From assembly GCA_009733575.1 (NCBI GenBank), contig ML769746.1:1-63921 (forward strand): a DNA stretch of 63,921 nt, in the 5' to 3' direction. Under the pieces are notes generated by a model, which did not search any database, was not told where the DNA came from, and saw only the letters and a list, made by a program, of their open reading frames with translations. Within the stretch, counting starts at the first letter, position 1. The number at the start of each line of letters is the position of its first letter. Below, in pieces: positions 35,552 to 47,495 of this stretch. The DNA is from Gymnopus androsaceus JB14. Lineage: Eukaryota > Basidiomycota > Agaricomycetes > Agaricales > Omphalotaceae. The position numbers and the translations under genes were made by a program.

Positions 35552-36847
35552 TGAAGGATTATTTTGAGAAAGAAAGAAGATAAGGAAGAAAGGAGAGTAG
35601 GAAATTAAGCCAGTTTGCAAGATGAATGATTACGATGACGGTGGTCCAGAGTTGAAGTACGGCGCTTATTCGAGCGCTCGGTCTGCCTCGAGCGCTCTCT
35701 TCTAGACTCCATGACAGAATGTCTAAACTCCTCTCGAATTTTGCTAGTTCGCTCAGTATCTCAGCTTTACCTGGGCGTCGAATGCTCGTTCTAGAATTAT
35801 AGTCGCAATTGATATTGATCATGAATCCATGAGGCTTGAATCCTGAGCCTCGCAACGAGCTCAAGAGGCAACCATTCTGTCTCCGTTATCCTTCAAATCA
35901 TTCCGCATTGATGTTCTAACGTTTCAACAACTATAGAAAGGCCGCCGCCGTTACTCATGTAGGTTGCTGTCAGACTCGACAGAATCAGCAAAAATCAAAA
36001 CAAAAATAGGTGCGTGTTCTGGTCATACATGCATAAACTGCACGGTAGACCGTAGCATGAGAACTCACATAGTGTACAGTGAGTTTAACGCAGCTAGGTC
36101 AAAGCAATCCTACGTTCGCGTTATTTCAACTCAGGTACTTATTTGATATACCGTTCGGTAAACAAAAAACCGGTTGCCCTGAGAAAGGCACGTAGTCTAT
36201 CATAGGCTTGGATACGAGAGTACCTGGGAATAAGACATTACTGATATCCGGTTTTTTTAAGCTCAGGTCAAGTGTCTCCCCATTACATCCACATAACCTG
36301 TATATGTACTGGGTATTCGGAATTTTTCCAACCATTTCAGGGAACTGGCGCAAACGAGGCTGATGCTATATGCCCCGAAAATTAGCCAGAGGATTCAGTG
36401 ATCCATCACATGGACATATCGACGCGATGAAGATTCGCTAAGGATTCTGAAGAAGGCAAGAGGCCATACCGTTCCACTCCACCAGCATACAATATCGTTA
36501 GCATTTCGGATGCTCATGAAAAAAAAAAAAAATTTGCGCAGCAAATTACCTTGTTGAGGGTGAGTTACTTAACTATTTCTCCGTAATAACCAACCTCGCC
36601 GATCGTCTGGGGTCTGTTGTTAGGCGGTAACATACGAGCGCTCATACATGTAAGTCAAAATCAACCCACATTTTTATCAGACCCGGAAACAAACGCGTTG
36701 TGAGTACATACATAATACATTTTTTCCTGTGATTGTTTCGACCGCGCGATGACCAACCACACGATCTCGTCAAATCTAACCCAGTTCATATTCATAATTC
36801 CCAAAATACCGTGCGTTGGTAGGTCAGAGTCCGAGGAACGCAATTAC
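35552..36847. other. intergenic
   Basis: No gene seen. A run of 13 A residues lies near 36520. Inverted words CCGGTT/AACCGG do not form a defined element. Confidence 0.4.
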
Positions 36848-36853
36848 TATAAA
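36848..36853 (+). promoter_or_regulatory. TATA box of the GH16 gene
   Basis: TATAAA (in ACTATAAAGGCACC) lies 64 bases before the GH16 start codon (last A to the ATG), in a position suited to a fungal core promoter. Inferred from sequence and position only. Confidence 0.45.
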
Positions 36854-36916
36854 GGCACCTGCTTTGCGCGAAAGGAAAAATAAATCTCATTCGTATCACC
36901 CCTCAGGCTTTCTATC

Positions 36917-38480
36917 ATGCACTCGTCGTTCATTCGTCTTCTTTCTTCCATCGTTGTTGCTACAGGACTTCTCCAGGTCCAGGCTGCAACCTATACGCTG
37001 TCCACATCGTACATAGGAGAGGACTTCCTCAGCGGCGACTTTACATTCTTCACGAGCCCAGACCCTACTGACGGACGAGTGTAAGTATCCTTCACTCTCA
37101 ATTTTTTCCATTTTGTACTAATGCAAATTGAATAGAACATATGTCGACCAGGCCACCGCCACTGCTGGCAACTTGACTTTCGCCACAGATGATGTATTCA
37201 TTCTGCGCGCCGACGATACCACTGTCCTTACCGCAAGCGACCCGGGAAGAAACTCGGTTAGGCTTACATCTGTTGCCACTTATGGTAGCCCCTCAGCTAT
37301 GGTGTATGTTCTTTTCTTGTATTCTTAGGACGCAGGTCACGCGTGCTGAGATGATTTTATTCCAGACTCGATATTGCCCATATGCCTGAAGGATGCGGGT
37401 ATGTCCCATTGAATTATCCACCTGAACCTGATGCTCACTCCTCCGTTCCTACCTAGCACTTGGCCTGTATGTTTGCTTCTCCGTGATGTTTTTCGATTTG
37501 GAATCTCAAGTTATTTGGTTAATCTACAGGCTTTTTGGACCTTTGGCTCGAACTGGCCCACCGATGTACGTCGTGTTTTCTCGTGTTCCGTTTGAGGGAC
37601 TTACATGTCTCATAGGGAGAGATTGATATTCTGGAAGGTGTGGACAACCAGAACTTCAACCAGGCAACTTTACACACTGGACCTGGTGAGTCGTCTTTTC
37701 CCCCTGTCTCTTAATACCACCACCTCATACTCGACGATTATCGTAGACTGCACCATGGCCGCCAGTCGTGCTCAAACTGGTACTATCCTTAACAACGACT
37801 GCGCTGCCGCAGACGACGGCAACGACGGATGTGGTGTCCAGTTTGCGCCTGGTACATTTGGACCTACCTTCAACTCTGGCGGAGGAGGATGGTGAGTTTC
37901 ATTTATTTTTTTCCCGGGCGTTTCTCTCAAAACGTGTAATCTATATATAGGTTCGGAATGGAGAGGACTGTTGATGCCATTAGCATCTGGTACTGGGCGC
38001 GTGACGCCACTAATGTCCCAGTCGGTGTCGCCGATGGAAACAGCGAGGTCATCACTGACAACTGGGTTAGTGCATCATGATTGCTTGATATCGTTTTGAA
38101 TATCAATCTCTTTAATTCTCAGGGTACCCCCGTAGCCTTCTTCCCCACCAGCTCTACCTGTGACCTTGCCACCGAGTTTACTGCTCACAACATTGTCATC
38201 AACTGTAGGATTCCCTCCCCCCTTAAGAATGTTGAGATCATGCTAATTTGTTACTTAATATAGTGACCTTCTGTGGTGTTTTCGCTGGTGTTACCAGCAT
38301 ATGGGATGATAGCTGCGCCGCTAGCACTGGCGTCGCTGATTGCAATGGTATGTGCCCCGTGATTTTCAATTCAAGTAGATATTGTTTGTTGATCGAGATT
38401 GAACAGACTTTGTCGATGCGAACCCGGCAGCATTTAGCAACGCATACTTTGAAATCAACGCCGTCAGGGTTTACGAATGA
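36917..38480 (+). CDS. secreted GH16 endo-beta-1,3(4)-glucanase-like enzyme
   Basis: Eleven exons: 36917-37080, 37136-37303, 37366-37398, 37457-37466, 37530-37565, 37616-37685, 37747-37891, 37951-38065, 38123-38204, 38264-38347, 38407-38480. They total 327 codons, stop included. Residues 1-23 form a signal peptide ending LLQVQA. The GH16 signature is AFWTFGSNWPTDGEIDILEG, with the catalytic ExDxxE pattern in EIDILE at about 37619. Later blocks (NNDCAAADDG..GCGVQFAP, WFGMERT, FCGVFAG) match basidiomycete GH16 enzymes thought to remodel or degrade fungal wall beta-glucan outside the cell. The fourth exon is only 10 nt long and supplies the TWP that completes the CGTWPAFW motif, which supports it. 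Substrate specificity cannot be told. Confidence 0.88.
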
Positions 38481-38934
38481 GCTAGTCTCATATATTCATC
38501 ACTTTCCTTTGCATGCAATCCAATCTCACTATCATTATTATCAAAGGAATTTGGGGTCGATACATCTGCTCGACACCAAGAGTATGTGTATACGATTGGT
38601 TTTCGCTGGTACTTGTACAAATGTAATTATGCTTGTGTCTACAAAATAATTTATACTCAACAAAAATTTATTGACGCTTACCTCGAAAGTCGCTTGAGTT
38701 TGAGCAGGTTGGTGAATTGCGCTGTCCAGACGGAAGGTCAAGATAAGGACTAGAAGTACATTGATCAGTAGGCTTGGGCGACCAAATAATGTGCGTAAGA
38801 TGTGATACATATTGAGCATACGAAAGCATATACGAAAACATAGGTGACGAATAAAGAGAACATGGGTATGAACAGTAACCTGGTATAGAATGTGTTGAAA
38901 AACAACGATCGAAAAATCAAAGCAAGAAATTCCG
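38481..38934. other. intergenic
   Basis: Presumed 3' region of the GH16 gene and of the convergent minus-strand gene. No feature recognised. Confidence 0.4.
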
Positions 38935-39938
38935 TCAGAGCGCATATAACCCCTCTGGATCATGAACTAAATCCCCCTCGTCGTCCACAACCCATCCGCC
39001 TTCCCCCATGATTTTAACGATCTCCAACGCTTCTAGGGTCACCTCGTCCATCAAAGTATCTAATTCAGAGTCCCCAGTGATCGGAAATTCGAGCAAGGGT
39101 CTCCTCATCGTCGTCCTCCCATTCTCGGTCTTGGAAGAAATGATGGAAGGAAGGATCTTCGGATGACTCGCGATTGAGACTCTCCGCGAGCTCCCTGGCA
39201 GCTTGGTCAAGAGCAATATGGGCAGCGAGGGAGGAACGGTCAGGCGTCATTGAAAGAGCGAGAGCGGCGAACGACTCGAGTACGCTCTTCACGGGGGCGT
39301 TGGGAGCTGGTATTCTCAGGAGCGAGAAGGTTAAGGGTGAGATTACTCCTGTTGGCAGAGGTCATGCCAAGAGCCACAGTGGCGGCTTTAGACGCGTTCG
39401 AAGTGTTTCTAGGGCGCCCAAAGTGGAAAAGAGAGGTTCCTTTACGGGAAGGTTCGATTGCTACGCAAGAAGCGAAGCCGCTGTGGGTGGGTTGGGTAGA
39501 GGAAGAAGCAGTAGATGAAGAAGAGGACGACGACGATGTATCCGATGCTGTGGCCACCGTGCTCACTGAGCTATTGCGCTGCAAAAGCTGATGAACCTTC
39601 ATTTTCAACAACTTTCGGTATCCCATCTTCGTCTTTCCTTCGACAACAGCAGGACCTTTTATCGCCTCCTTCTCTACGGCAAGACTTCGACGGGTCGAAG
39701 ACCGGAAAAAACCTGCATCCGAATGCATGACTCTGCGTTTCGGAGGCTTGAAGGTGACGGTAGTGTAAGTGTTTTCGAAAGAAGAGCAGAAAGTGACTTT
39801 GTAAGGCTCGTTCTCGCCAACACAAGCAATGTGTCGGTTGGAGGCCTTGTGGTTAGGTACACGGACCGCGCGCTTGAGCCCGGGCGCACGAGGTAAAGTA
39901 TTGGCAGCGGTCGACGGGAAATGCACTGAAGAGGACAT
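38935..39938 (-). CDS. Ser-rich low-complexity protein with unresolved C-terminus
   Basis: From the ATG at 39938 the frame runs to a stop near 39240. It is basic, with a patch of Ser residues (SDTSSSSSSSSTASSS), and includes ENEPYKVTFCSSF and FKPPKRRVMHSDAGFF. Beyond it, two other frames are strongly protein-like: 39230-39065 (DQAARELAESLNRES, DREWEDDDEETL) and 39115-38935 (ELDTLMDEVTLEALEIV, GGWVVDDEGDLVHDPEG). They could be joined by introns I could not place, or by frameshifts of one base each. No domain recognised. Confidence 0.5.
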
Positions 39939-41119
39939 TGTGGCTGATGGTTGAGAGAGAAAAATAAACAAACCAGCCAGTTATAAGCGTGCGCCTGAGT
40001 TCCAAATACGTTCTCAGCGAACAATGACATGATGTAAAGTCAAAGCTGGAGAAGCGGTTTCGGGTAGTACATTCTTCATTGTTCGACGATTTAGCCACAT
40101 TGATTGGAAAACATGGAAGTCCGGAATAAGGCAAAAATGGTTAAATAAGAACTTTACGGTAAGGGCTGCTAAGACCACCGCGAGCCACCTTGGTCGACCT
40201 ACCTCGGGTCACTCCGAGTAGCATGAACAAAAATCACTACCTTGCACACCTGAAAGAAATCCATAGGAATGCATCTTCTATCTTGATAAACTAACTTGGC
40301 TTGAGGTTTTCGAACGACAGATCAAGAATTTGAACTCGGCGAACTTCCTCGCACAATTAAACTAGCTCTGGGTAATTTCCACTTGAAAGTTGTCGTGACT
40401 TTCAGCAAGTATGCGAAGATCACTGCGGCAAGAGGAAAGCAAGCGGAGCAACGGCCCGGAATGTCCAACTTGTCCATGAACGTTGACCAGTGACTGCTGG
40501 TACGTCAGCTTGTCTGTTGAAAATTTCCGTGCTCGAATTCCTTCCTCCGAGTACGACCTACAGATGAGAATCCAAGCTCCTCACACAGATCCAAACTAAC
40601 ATTGGGAATCGACACGTGTAGTATAGACCCCAGATCTGCACGCTCTGAATCTTCTTGTCCTCCGACTTCATCTCGATTCATGTCCAATCCCGTTGCCCGA
40701 CCGGATATTAGCTCTCGATCTCAACCGATCTCAACACAATGTACCATGATCTCCGTTTATGGTGTACTTAGGAGAATACCATGGTCCCCGGATACACAGT
40801 TCCTCAATGAATTCAATTTGTCTCGACAGCAATCTGTACCTCTGTTTCCTTGGTCTTATTCTTTAGCGAGAGATGTAACTCTACAGCTAGCAGCTGCGCT
40901 GCAGTCTGAGCTCCAGTCGGTGCGTTTATATCACTGTACCTTCATTCCCTTCCGTGCCCTTACCTCCGTTAAATTCAGAAACGAAAAGCTTCTATGACAT
41001 ACTGTTGCGGTTTACACGTGGATCAGCAAGGATAAGAACCAACATCCCTCACGGAAGACTGGTTTCCTCCATTCGTCTAACCGGTAGTAACTTCAGAGAG
41101 AGCTACTGGGGATAACAAG
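39939..41119. other. upstream spacer of array copy 1 (type A)
   Basis: No gene recognised. Words such as AAAGCTGGAGAAG, ACATGGAAGTCCGGAATAA, AAGAATTTGAACTCGGCGAA and CAACGGCCCGGAATG recur in the spacers before copy 2 (43118-43530) and copy 4 (49930-50345), so the spacer was duplicated with the gene. Confidence 0.6.
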
Positions 41120-42941
41120 ATGCGTAAGTCGCACTTTTGATTATGTATTTTCCTTCTCACTTAGCGCAATTGTCTTGCAGTTAATGTCCACCGCCCGCTT
41201 TTTCGGTCTCTTCCCCTTCTGCTAGCTTTCGTCGCGATCTACTGTTGTGGCTCTACGTTCGCGTCGAGTAACTTTGGCCAATGTCTACTGGATGTACAGG
41301 CAGGAAAGTTTGGGCCAAACGCCGGTGTCGACAATTCCGGCCGCCCAGTTCCAAATGCAAATGCAACTGCTATTCCCTACGAAATCTGTGTCACCGCATG
41401 TGGAGGGGGCCCCGAACCTTTTAGTTGGAGTGACTTTTCTAACCAGTTCAGCGCATGGCTCCTTCCATGGCTCGCCCTGCTCTCCCAGCTCCCCTTCGGA
41501 GCCAACGACAATCTCGAGAACCTTATTTCCGTCGTTCTAACCATAGGCTCTCCTGTTTTGGCAGCTTATTCCGCGGCTCTGACTGTGCTCAATGGCCGCT
41601 GGATTGCGCGACGCTTTTCGGGCTCTACTTATCCCAACACATATTACGCTGTACGCACATTAAGCAGCTTTACAGCAAGCTCCTATAATCCTCGACAAGA
41701 ACCGAGATGCACTTCTAGCCTCCCTGATCGTCCTTCCCGAGAATGACGAGTGGTGGAAAGAGCTGTTGGATCACCTCAATTACACTTATACATGGTCGAT
41801 ATCCGCTGCGACATCGATAGCCTGGGTTCTCATAGCCTACGTCTTCACCGTCATCGACTCCCTCTTCGATGTAAGCTCAGAAATACAAGTTAATGGTCAA
41901 GGGGTGGGCTCAGCCTGGCTCTGGCTCCTCCCTGTTGTTATTGCCTGGTTGCAGATATCGCCCAAATGCGATTCTATCCGTACACGAGATGCACTTCGGC
42001 GCGCTAACCACATCGTGTATGTCGCTACGCCAGAAGGTCTACCCAAACGTGCGGGATTAGTGAGCGACCATCGTGCAGTCTTTCTCAACGAGGCGGAGGA
42101 CGTATTGCATAATGATCAGCGATGTACATCTCCGATATACAACTATGCTCGGTTGTTCTCTTGGACCGCCGCCGTGGAGGAGATATCCGACTACTTCCAC
42201 GAAGCAACCAGACGCTCCCGTCTATTCCAGCCTGTTAATTCGAACACGCCATGGGTCTCTGGAGACCGTAACTCCCCTTTGAAAGATGAGAACCGTGTCG
42301 GGACATCCTCACAGGTGGTTGAATATTGTACATCGTTTTTTCCACGGCGAAGTCGGTGGGGTTCTGGGATATGGGGAAGAATTGTCATCGCCTCCATTCT
42401 GGCGCTTATCCTCCAGTGGGGAACAGCTGGTGCTGCTATATTCGTTACATGGGAAACACCTACCCGTGGTCTTGGGTGCAGGTCCGGAAGTTACCTCCTC
42501 TACGCAATCGTCTCGACCATCGTCTGGGTCTTGCTCATCTTTGCAAACATTCTCTCCCATTATTCTACATTCGACTGCACCTCCCATGACCTTGAAGGAA
42601 AGAAGAAGCATTACGCTCGCGTTGACCTAGCTGGCTCATTGTCTATTATCATCCGTCGATTTGCCAAGATTCTAGCAGCAGCGAATGCTGTATGGATTTT
42701 CACGACATGCATGTTCCAGTTCACTTCTTTTTTTAACCGTTGCTGGTGTGATAGCACTGTTCTGGGGCTGGGTGCAGCCAAGGCGTATAATGTGGTTACT
42801 CTCTCAAATGAGGAGGTCGATTCTACGCGGGCAGCGTGGATTGGAGGGGCAGTTCTTGCATCAGGCTCTGCAGCGATATATGTTGGTTTTATAAATGTAT
42901 TCATTGACCCCCCGTTCCCTTTCGGTCCTAATCGCGAGTAA
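41120..42941 (+). pseudogene. array copy 1: ~8-helix membrane protein, one frameshift
   Basis: The first exon is ATGC (41120-41123), followed by a 57-nt intron (41124-41180) and the main exon. The protein has a signal peptide (LFRSLPLLLAFVAIYCC), a Cys-containing head (FGQCLLDVQAGKFGPNAG, ICVTACGGG) and about eight hydrophobic helices, among them LISVVLTIGSPVLAAYS, WSISAATSIAWVLIAY, GSAWLWLLPVVIAWL, ASILALILQWGTAGAAIF and WIGGAVLASGSAAIYVGF. It ends in PFPFGPNRE. One extra base near 41670 (AGCAGCTTTACAGC against AGCAGTTTACAGC in the other copies) breaks the frame. Otherwise it is closest to copy 2. Family function unknown; the architecture suggests a surface membrane protein. Confidence 0.8.
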
Positions 42942-44340
42942 TTAGTGTACATTTAATGTTTGTTTCATCGTTTGTATCCGTAAACCTGCCATGCTTAAAG
43001 CCGTCCCCTCTACAGGTAGCAAAACCGCTTCCAGTAATTGAACCTAAGTCCTTTCTCTTCTCCCGCACTCCTATTATCCGATCGTTATAGATGGCAAACA
43101 TGATATAATTTCGAGTCTTGCAAAGCTGGAGAAGTGAATTCTCCGTTGTCCGTACGATTTAGCCATTTTGCGTGGAAAACATGATAGTCCGGAATAAAGC
43201 AGAAGTGGCTAATAATGGTTACCTGTATTGTGAATAAGAACGTTAAGGTGAGAGCTGCTATGGCCAGCGCGAGCCACCCTTATTCGAGTTGCTCTGAGTA
43301 ACATGAACAAAATTCACTACTTTGCTAAGAAATCCATAGGAATGGTCGTCTCATATCTCCATAAAACTAAACTCTTGAACTTTACTTGAATTTCTCGAAG
43401 GGCAGATCAAGAATTTGAACTCGGCGAACTGTCTCGTACAAATAAACCAGCTCTCAGTAGCTGTTTCTACAAAGTTGTCGCGAAGGATTTCCAAATTTGG
43501 TAAGATCACAAGCAAGCGGAACAACGGCCCGGAATGTGTACTCGAACTCGAACTCAAACTTCAACTTGACTTCGACATTCTCTCTCCGATTCACCTACCT
43601 ACCTACCTCTACAGCAAATTGATTCATTATCATGGCCGCGACGCAAAATTGGGTTGAATGTACATAACTAGGTGACCTTGCTCTAAAAAATGAAAGTCAG
43701 AGGCTGAATGCTGGTACGTCACCTTAAATTTTCTGCGCTCTTGTTAGACTCTAATTCCGTGTTGTTCCAAGTTGTACCTGCAGATATTAATTGAGAAACC
43801 AATCGAGCTGCTCATCGTGTTATTAAATAAACTGATTCAAACCAACATTATTGACACGTGTACAAATCTGCACGCTCCTCTTGCCCTCCGACTGCCTCAT
43901 TCTCCCGATTTCAGCTCTCGATCTCAACATATCCAATGCTCAGTACCATGATCTCGTAGGAGAATAAACCATGGTCCCTGGATAGACAGCTCCTCGACAG
44001 CAAATATGGCGAATGGCATCATGTCTCTACCTTTGATTCGGTACTCACCTTGGCGTTATTCTTCAATGGGAGATATAACCCTACAGTGAGCAGCGGCACT
44101 GCAGTCTGAGTTCCAGTCGGCGCATCTATGATCACTGTACCTTCATTCCCTTCCATCCCCTTACCTCAGTTAAATGCAGAAATGCGAAGCTTCTGTGACA
44201 TAATGTTGCGGTTTACACGTGGATCAGTGTGGATAAGAACCAGCGCCCCACAAGCAAGACTTGTTTCCTCCATTCGTCTGGCCGGTAGTAACTTGCTAGA
44301 GAGAGTTCTTCCTACTGGGGGTTTCCGCTCCTACAACAAG
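42942..44340. other. spacer between copies 1 and 2 (type A)
   Basis: No gene. It holds the type-A upstream block (AAAGCTGGAGAAGTG near 43122, AGAATTTGAACTCGGCGAAC near 43409, CAACGGCCCGGAATG near 43523) and, nearer copy 2, the block around TACAGTGAGCAGC..GCAGTCTGAG that also precedes copy 1. Confidence 0.6.
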
Positions 44341-46164
44341 ATGCGTAAGTCGCGGTGTTGTTTATCTATTCACCTTCCCATTCAGCGTAATTGTCTTGCA
44401 GTTAATGCCCATCGCCAGCTTTCTCGGTCCCTCCCCCTTCTGCTTGCTTTCGTCGCGATCTATTGTTGCGACTCAACTTTCGCGTTGACCAACTTTAACC
44501 AGTGTCTGCTGGACGTACAGGCAGGGAAGTTTGGGCCAAACGCCGGTGTCGACAACTTTGGCCATCCAGTTCCAAACATTTCCCAAGCGACGGCTATTCC
44601 CTACGAAATCTGTGTCGCCGCATGTGGAGGGGCGCCCGAACCATTTAGTTGGGGCGACTTTTCTAACCAGTTCAGCGCATGGCTCCTTCCTTGGCTGGCT
44701 TTACTTTCCCAGCTCCCCTTCGGAGCCAACGACCATCTCGAGAACCTGATTTCTGTCGTTATGACCATAGGCTCTCCTGTTCTGGCAGCCTATTCCGCGG
44801 CTCTGACTGTGCTCAATGGCCGCTGGATCGCGCGACGCTTCTCAGGCTCTACGTATCCCAACACATATTACGCAGTGCGGACGTTGAGCAGTTTACAGCA
44901 GGCTCCTGTAGTGCTCGACACGAACCGAGATGCACTTCTAGCTTCCCTGGTCGTCCTTCCCGAGAATGACGAGTGGTGGAAAGAGTTGTTAGATCACCTC
45001 AATTACACTTATACATGGTCAATATCCGCTGCGACATCGATAGCCTGGGTCCTCATAGCCTATGTCTTCACCGTTATCGAATCGCTCTCCAATATAGGCT
45101 CAGAAATAAACGTAAATGGTCAAGGGGTGGGCTCAGCCTGGCTCTGGCTCCTCCCTGTTGTTATCGCCTGGTTGCAGATATCGCCCAAATGCGATTCTAT
45201 CCTTATACGAGATGCACTTCGGCGGGCTAACCGTATCGCATATGTTGCTACGTCAGACGGCATACCCAAGCGTGCAGGAATAGTGAGCGATCATCGTGCA
45301 GTCTTTCTCAACGAGGCGGACGACGTGTTGCACAATGACCAGCGATGTACATGTCCGATATACAACTATGCTCGGTTGTTCGCTTGGACCGCCGCTGTGG
45401 AGGAGATATCCGAATACTTCCACGAAGCAACCAGACGTTCTCGTCTATTCCAACCTGTTGATTCGAACAAGCCATGGGTCTTCGGAGACCGTAGCTGCAA
45501 TTTGAGTGATGAGAACCGTATCGGAACATCTTCACAAGTGGTCGCATATTGTACATCGTTCTTTCCACGAAGAAGTCGGTGGGGTTCTGGGGTATGGGGA
45601 AGAATTATCGTCGCTTCAATTCTGGCCCTTATCCTTCAGTGGGGAACAGCTGGTGCTGCTATATTTGTTACATGGAAAACACCTACCCGTGGACTTGGGT
45701 GCAGGTCTGGAAGCTACCTCCTCTACGCCATCGTCTCAACCATCGTATGGGTCTTACTCGTCTTTGCAAACATTCTCTCCCATTATTCCACGTTCGACTG
45801 CACCTCCTATGACCTTGAAGAAAAGAAGAAGCATTACGCGCGCGTTGATCTAGCTGGCTCATTGTCTATTATCATCCGTCGATTTGGCAAGATTCTGGCA
45901 GCTGCGAATGCTGTGTGGATTTTCACGACATGCATGTTCCAATTCACCTCTTTTTTTAACCGCTGCTGGTGTGATAGCAATGTTCTGGGGCTGGGTGCAG
46001 CCAGGGCGTATAATGTGATTTCTCTCACAAATGAGGAGGTTGATTCTACGCGGGCAGCGTGGATTGGAGGGGCAGTTTTTGCATCAGGCGCTGCAGCGAT
46101 ATATGTTGGTTTTATAAATGTATTCATTGACCCCCCGTTACCTGTCGGTCCTAATCGCGAATAA
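44341..46164 (+). CDS. array copy 2: ~588-residue multi-pass membrane protein, intact
   Basis: ATGC (44341-44344), intron 44345-44401 (57 nt, GTAAGT...TTGCAG), then one exon to the stop: 589 codons with stop. A longer frame is open upstream from 44128 only because the intron length is a multiple of three without a stop; the spliced start agrees with all five copies. The protein has a signal peptide, the extracellular-type head FNQCLLDVQAGKFGPNAG...VPNISQATAIPYEICV, about eight helices, and a hydrophilic middle region of about 140 residues (DDVLHNDQRCTCPIYNYA, YFHEATRRSRLF) between helices 4 and 5. No catalytic motif was seen. Best regarded as an unnamed Agaricomycete membrane family expanded by tandem duplication. 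Confidence 0.82.
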   Translation: MRKSRCCLSIHLPIQRNCLAVNAHRQLSRSLPLLLAFVAIYCCDSTFALTNFNQCLLDVQAGKFGPNAGVDNFGHPVPNISQATAIPYEICVAACGGAPEPFSWGDFSNQFSAWLLPWLALLSQLPFGANDHLENLISVVMTIGSPVLAAYSAALTVLNGRWIARRFSGSTYPNTYYAVRTLSSLQQAPVVLDTNRDALLASLVVLPENDEWWKELLDHLNYTYTWSISAATSIAWVLIAYVFTVIESLSNIGSEINVNGQGVGSAWLWLLPVVIAWLQISPKCDSILIRDALRRANRIAYVATSDGIPKRAGIVSDHRAVFLNEADDVLHNDQRCTCPIYNYARLFAWTAAVEEISEYFHEATRRSRLFQPVDSNKPWVFGDRSCNLSDENRIGTSSQVVAYCTSFFPRRSRWGSGVWGRIIVASILALILQWGTAGAAIFVTWKTPTRGLGCRSGSYLLYAIVSTIVWVLLVFANILSHYSTFDCTSYDLEEKKKHYARVDLAGSLSIIIRRFGKILAAANAVWIFTTCMFQFTSFFNRCWCDSNVLGLGAARAYNVISLTNEEVDSTRAAWIGGAVFASGAAAIYVGFINVFIDPPLPVGPNRE

Positions 46165-47495
46165 GTAGTGTATATTTAATATTTGTTTCATAGTTTATAC
46201 GAACAGTCCCATCTAGAGGTAGTAAAACCGTCACTAATAATTGAATTCAACTTGCTAATTATTTAGTCCTTTCCCTTTTTGAAGATGCAGTGGAGAAGGG
46301 GGATGTCGAAGTTACGATAGGGAAATTCTGTATGGGCTGGCAAATGGGTGCCTTGAACCATGGTCTTGAATGCCATGTCTTTTGGTAACAAGTGCGATAT
46401 CTGGATAGAAAGATAAAACCATTGGGTGGAAGGTAGGGAATTATTGTATGTAGAACAGAAACCCTCTGGATTACTGTAAAATTCCAGGAATAAGGTCAAG
46501 GAAAAGAGAGTCGGGGAAGGACAGCTTGAGAGAGTAAGGGAGAGGAAAATATTAAATGTAACTAATCATACTGCAGAATAGGATGAGTGTGCTTTAAAGA
46601 AAATAAGCACCGTAGAGATGGAAGCAGAGGTTCAAGAACTCGTTTCTCTGCATTTCCAAGGAGAAGTTGAATTGACGCCCGTCAGCGCTAATTGTCTTCT
46701 TCCCCGCAACCATTCTCGATCGATCCCAAGCGAGGCTCGTTCGAGCTGAGTTGCAATTGAGCTCACTAAACTCTGTCTCCCTTGCCTTATTCGAGGCAGA
46801 ACTTCCCGGTCTATAGACACTGCCAATGGGCGTAATTGCATCGAGTTAGTTTATTCAAATCTGGTACGTCAGCTGTCTATTTCTCTGTGCTCTAAACAAG
46901 TTCGACTTGCAGCCTATGAGAATCCAAATTCCACCTCATTCTGCTCCCGGCTCATGTCAATGCTCATACATCCCACTCAAGTGTTGAATGCTGCTTAAAC
47001 CAATTCCAAAAAACACTCCAGACCTTTTATCGACCAAGATGGAAACGGCAGCTCATCCTAATTCAATTGTACTGATCTCAACAGCAATTGTGGCGAATTG
47101 GGCCTGAGGCTTTACAGCTTTTTTCTTTAGCGGGAGATACAAAGATACAGTTAGCTGCGCTGTAGTCCCCGTCGGTGCGTTATGATCATCACTACAACTT
47201 GATTTCCTTACTCTTACCTACATCTGTCGTCTCTGCAGTGATGATGTCTCCTTGCCCGCCGCAAATTGATGAACTGTATCTAGTTAATTCGGAGCTTCTG
47301 TGGCATGAGGAACGTCAGTGTCAATTCGGACTGTAGTATCTATTATAGCTGTGCATCCCTCGCGGCCATTAAATGTGAATCGAATGGATAAGAACTAGCC
47401 TCCTCACTGAAGACTTGTTTTTTCCCATCAATCTCGACGGTAGTAACTTCAGAAAGAGAGTTCTTTCTACTGGGGCCTTCCGCTCCTACAACAAG
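46165..47495. other. spacer between copies 2 and 3 (type B)
   Basis: No gene. The block at 46395-46640 (CTGGATAGAAAGA, AAAAGAGAGTCGGGGAAGG, ATAAGCACCGTAGAGATGGAAGC) reappears before copy 5 at about 58890-59100. The block at 46970-47480 (GTTGAATGCTGCTTAA, ATTGATGAACTGTATCTAG) reappears at 60610-61110. This spacer type is shared by copies 3 and 5 only. Confidence 0.6.

Noticed and set aside
35893..35958. Minus-strand 21-residue frame ending Cys-Gly-Met-Ile-stop, a possible pheromone precursor near the receptor
   Set aside because: It is far shorter than known precursors, has no Glu-Arg type processing site, and the CaaX box has Gly next to Cys. Chance is the simpler explanation.
40324..40345. 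B-box-like GAGTTCAAATTC (reverse complement), considered as a tRNA gene
   Set aside because: No A box, acceptor stem or cloverleaf could be drawn. The word belongs to the duplicated type-A spacer.
44128..44340. Longer N-terminus for array copy 2 from an upstream in-frame ATG
   Set aside because: The frame is open only because the 57-nt intron has no stop and a length divisible by three. All five copies support the spliced ATGC start.
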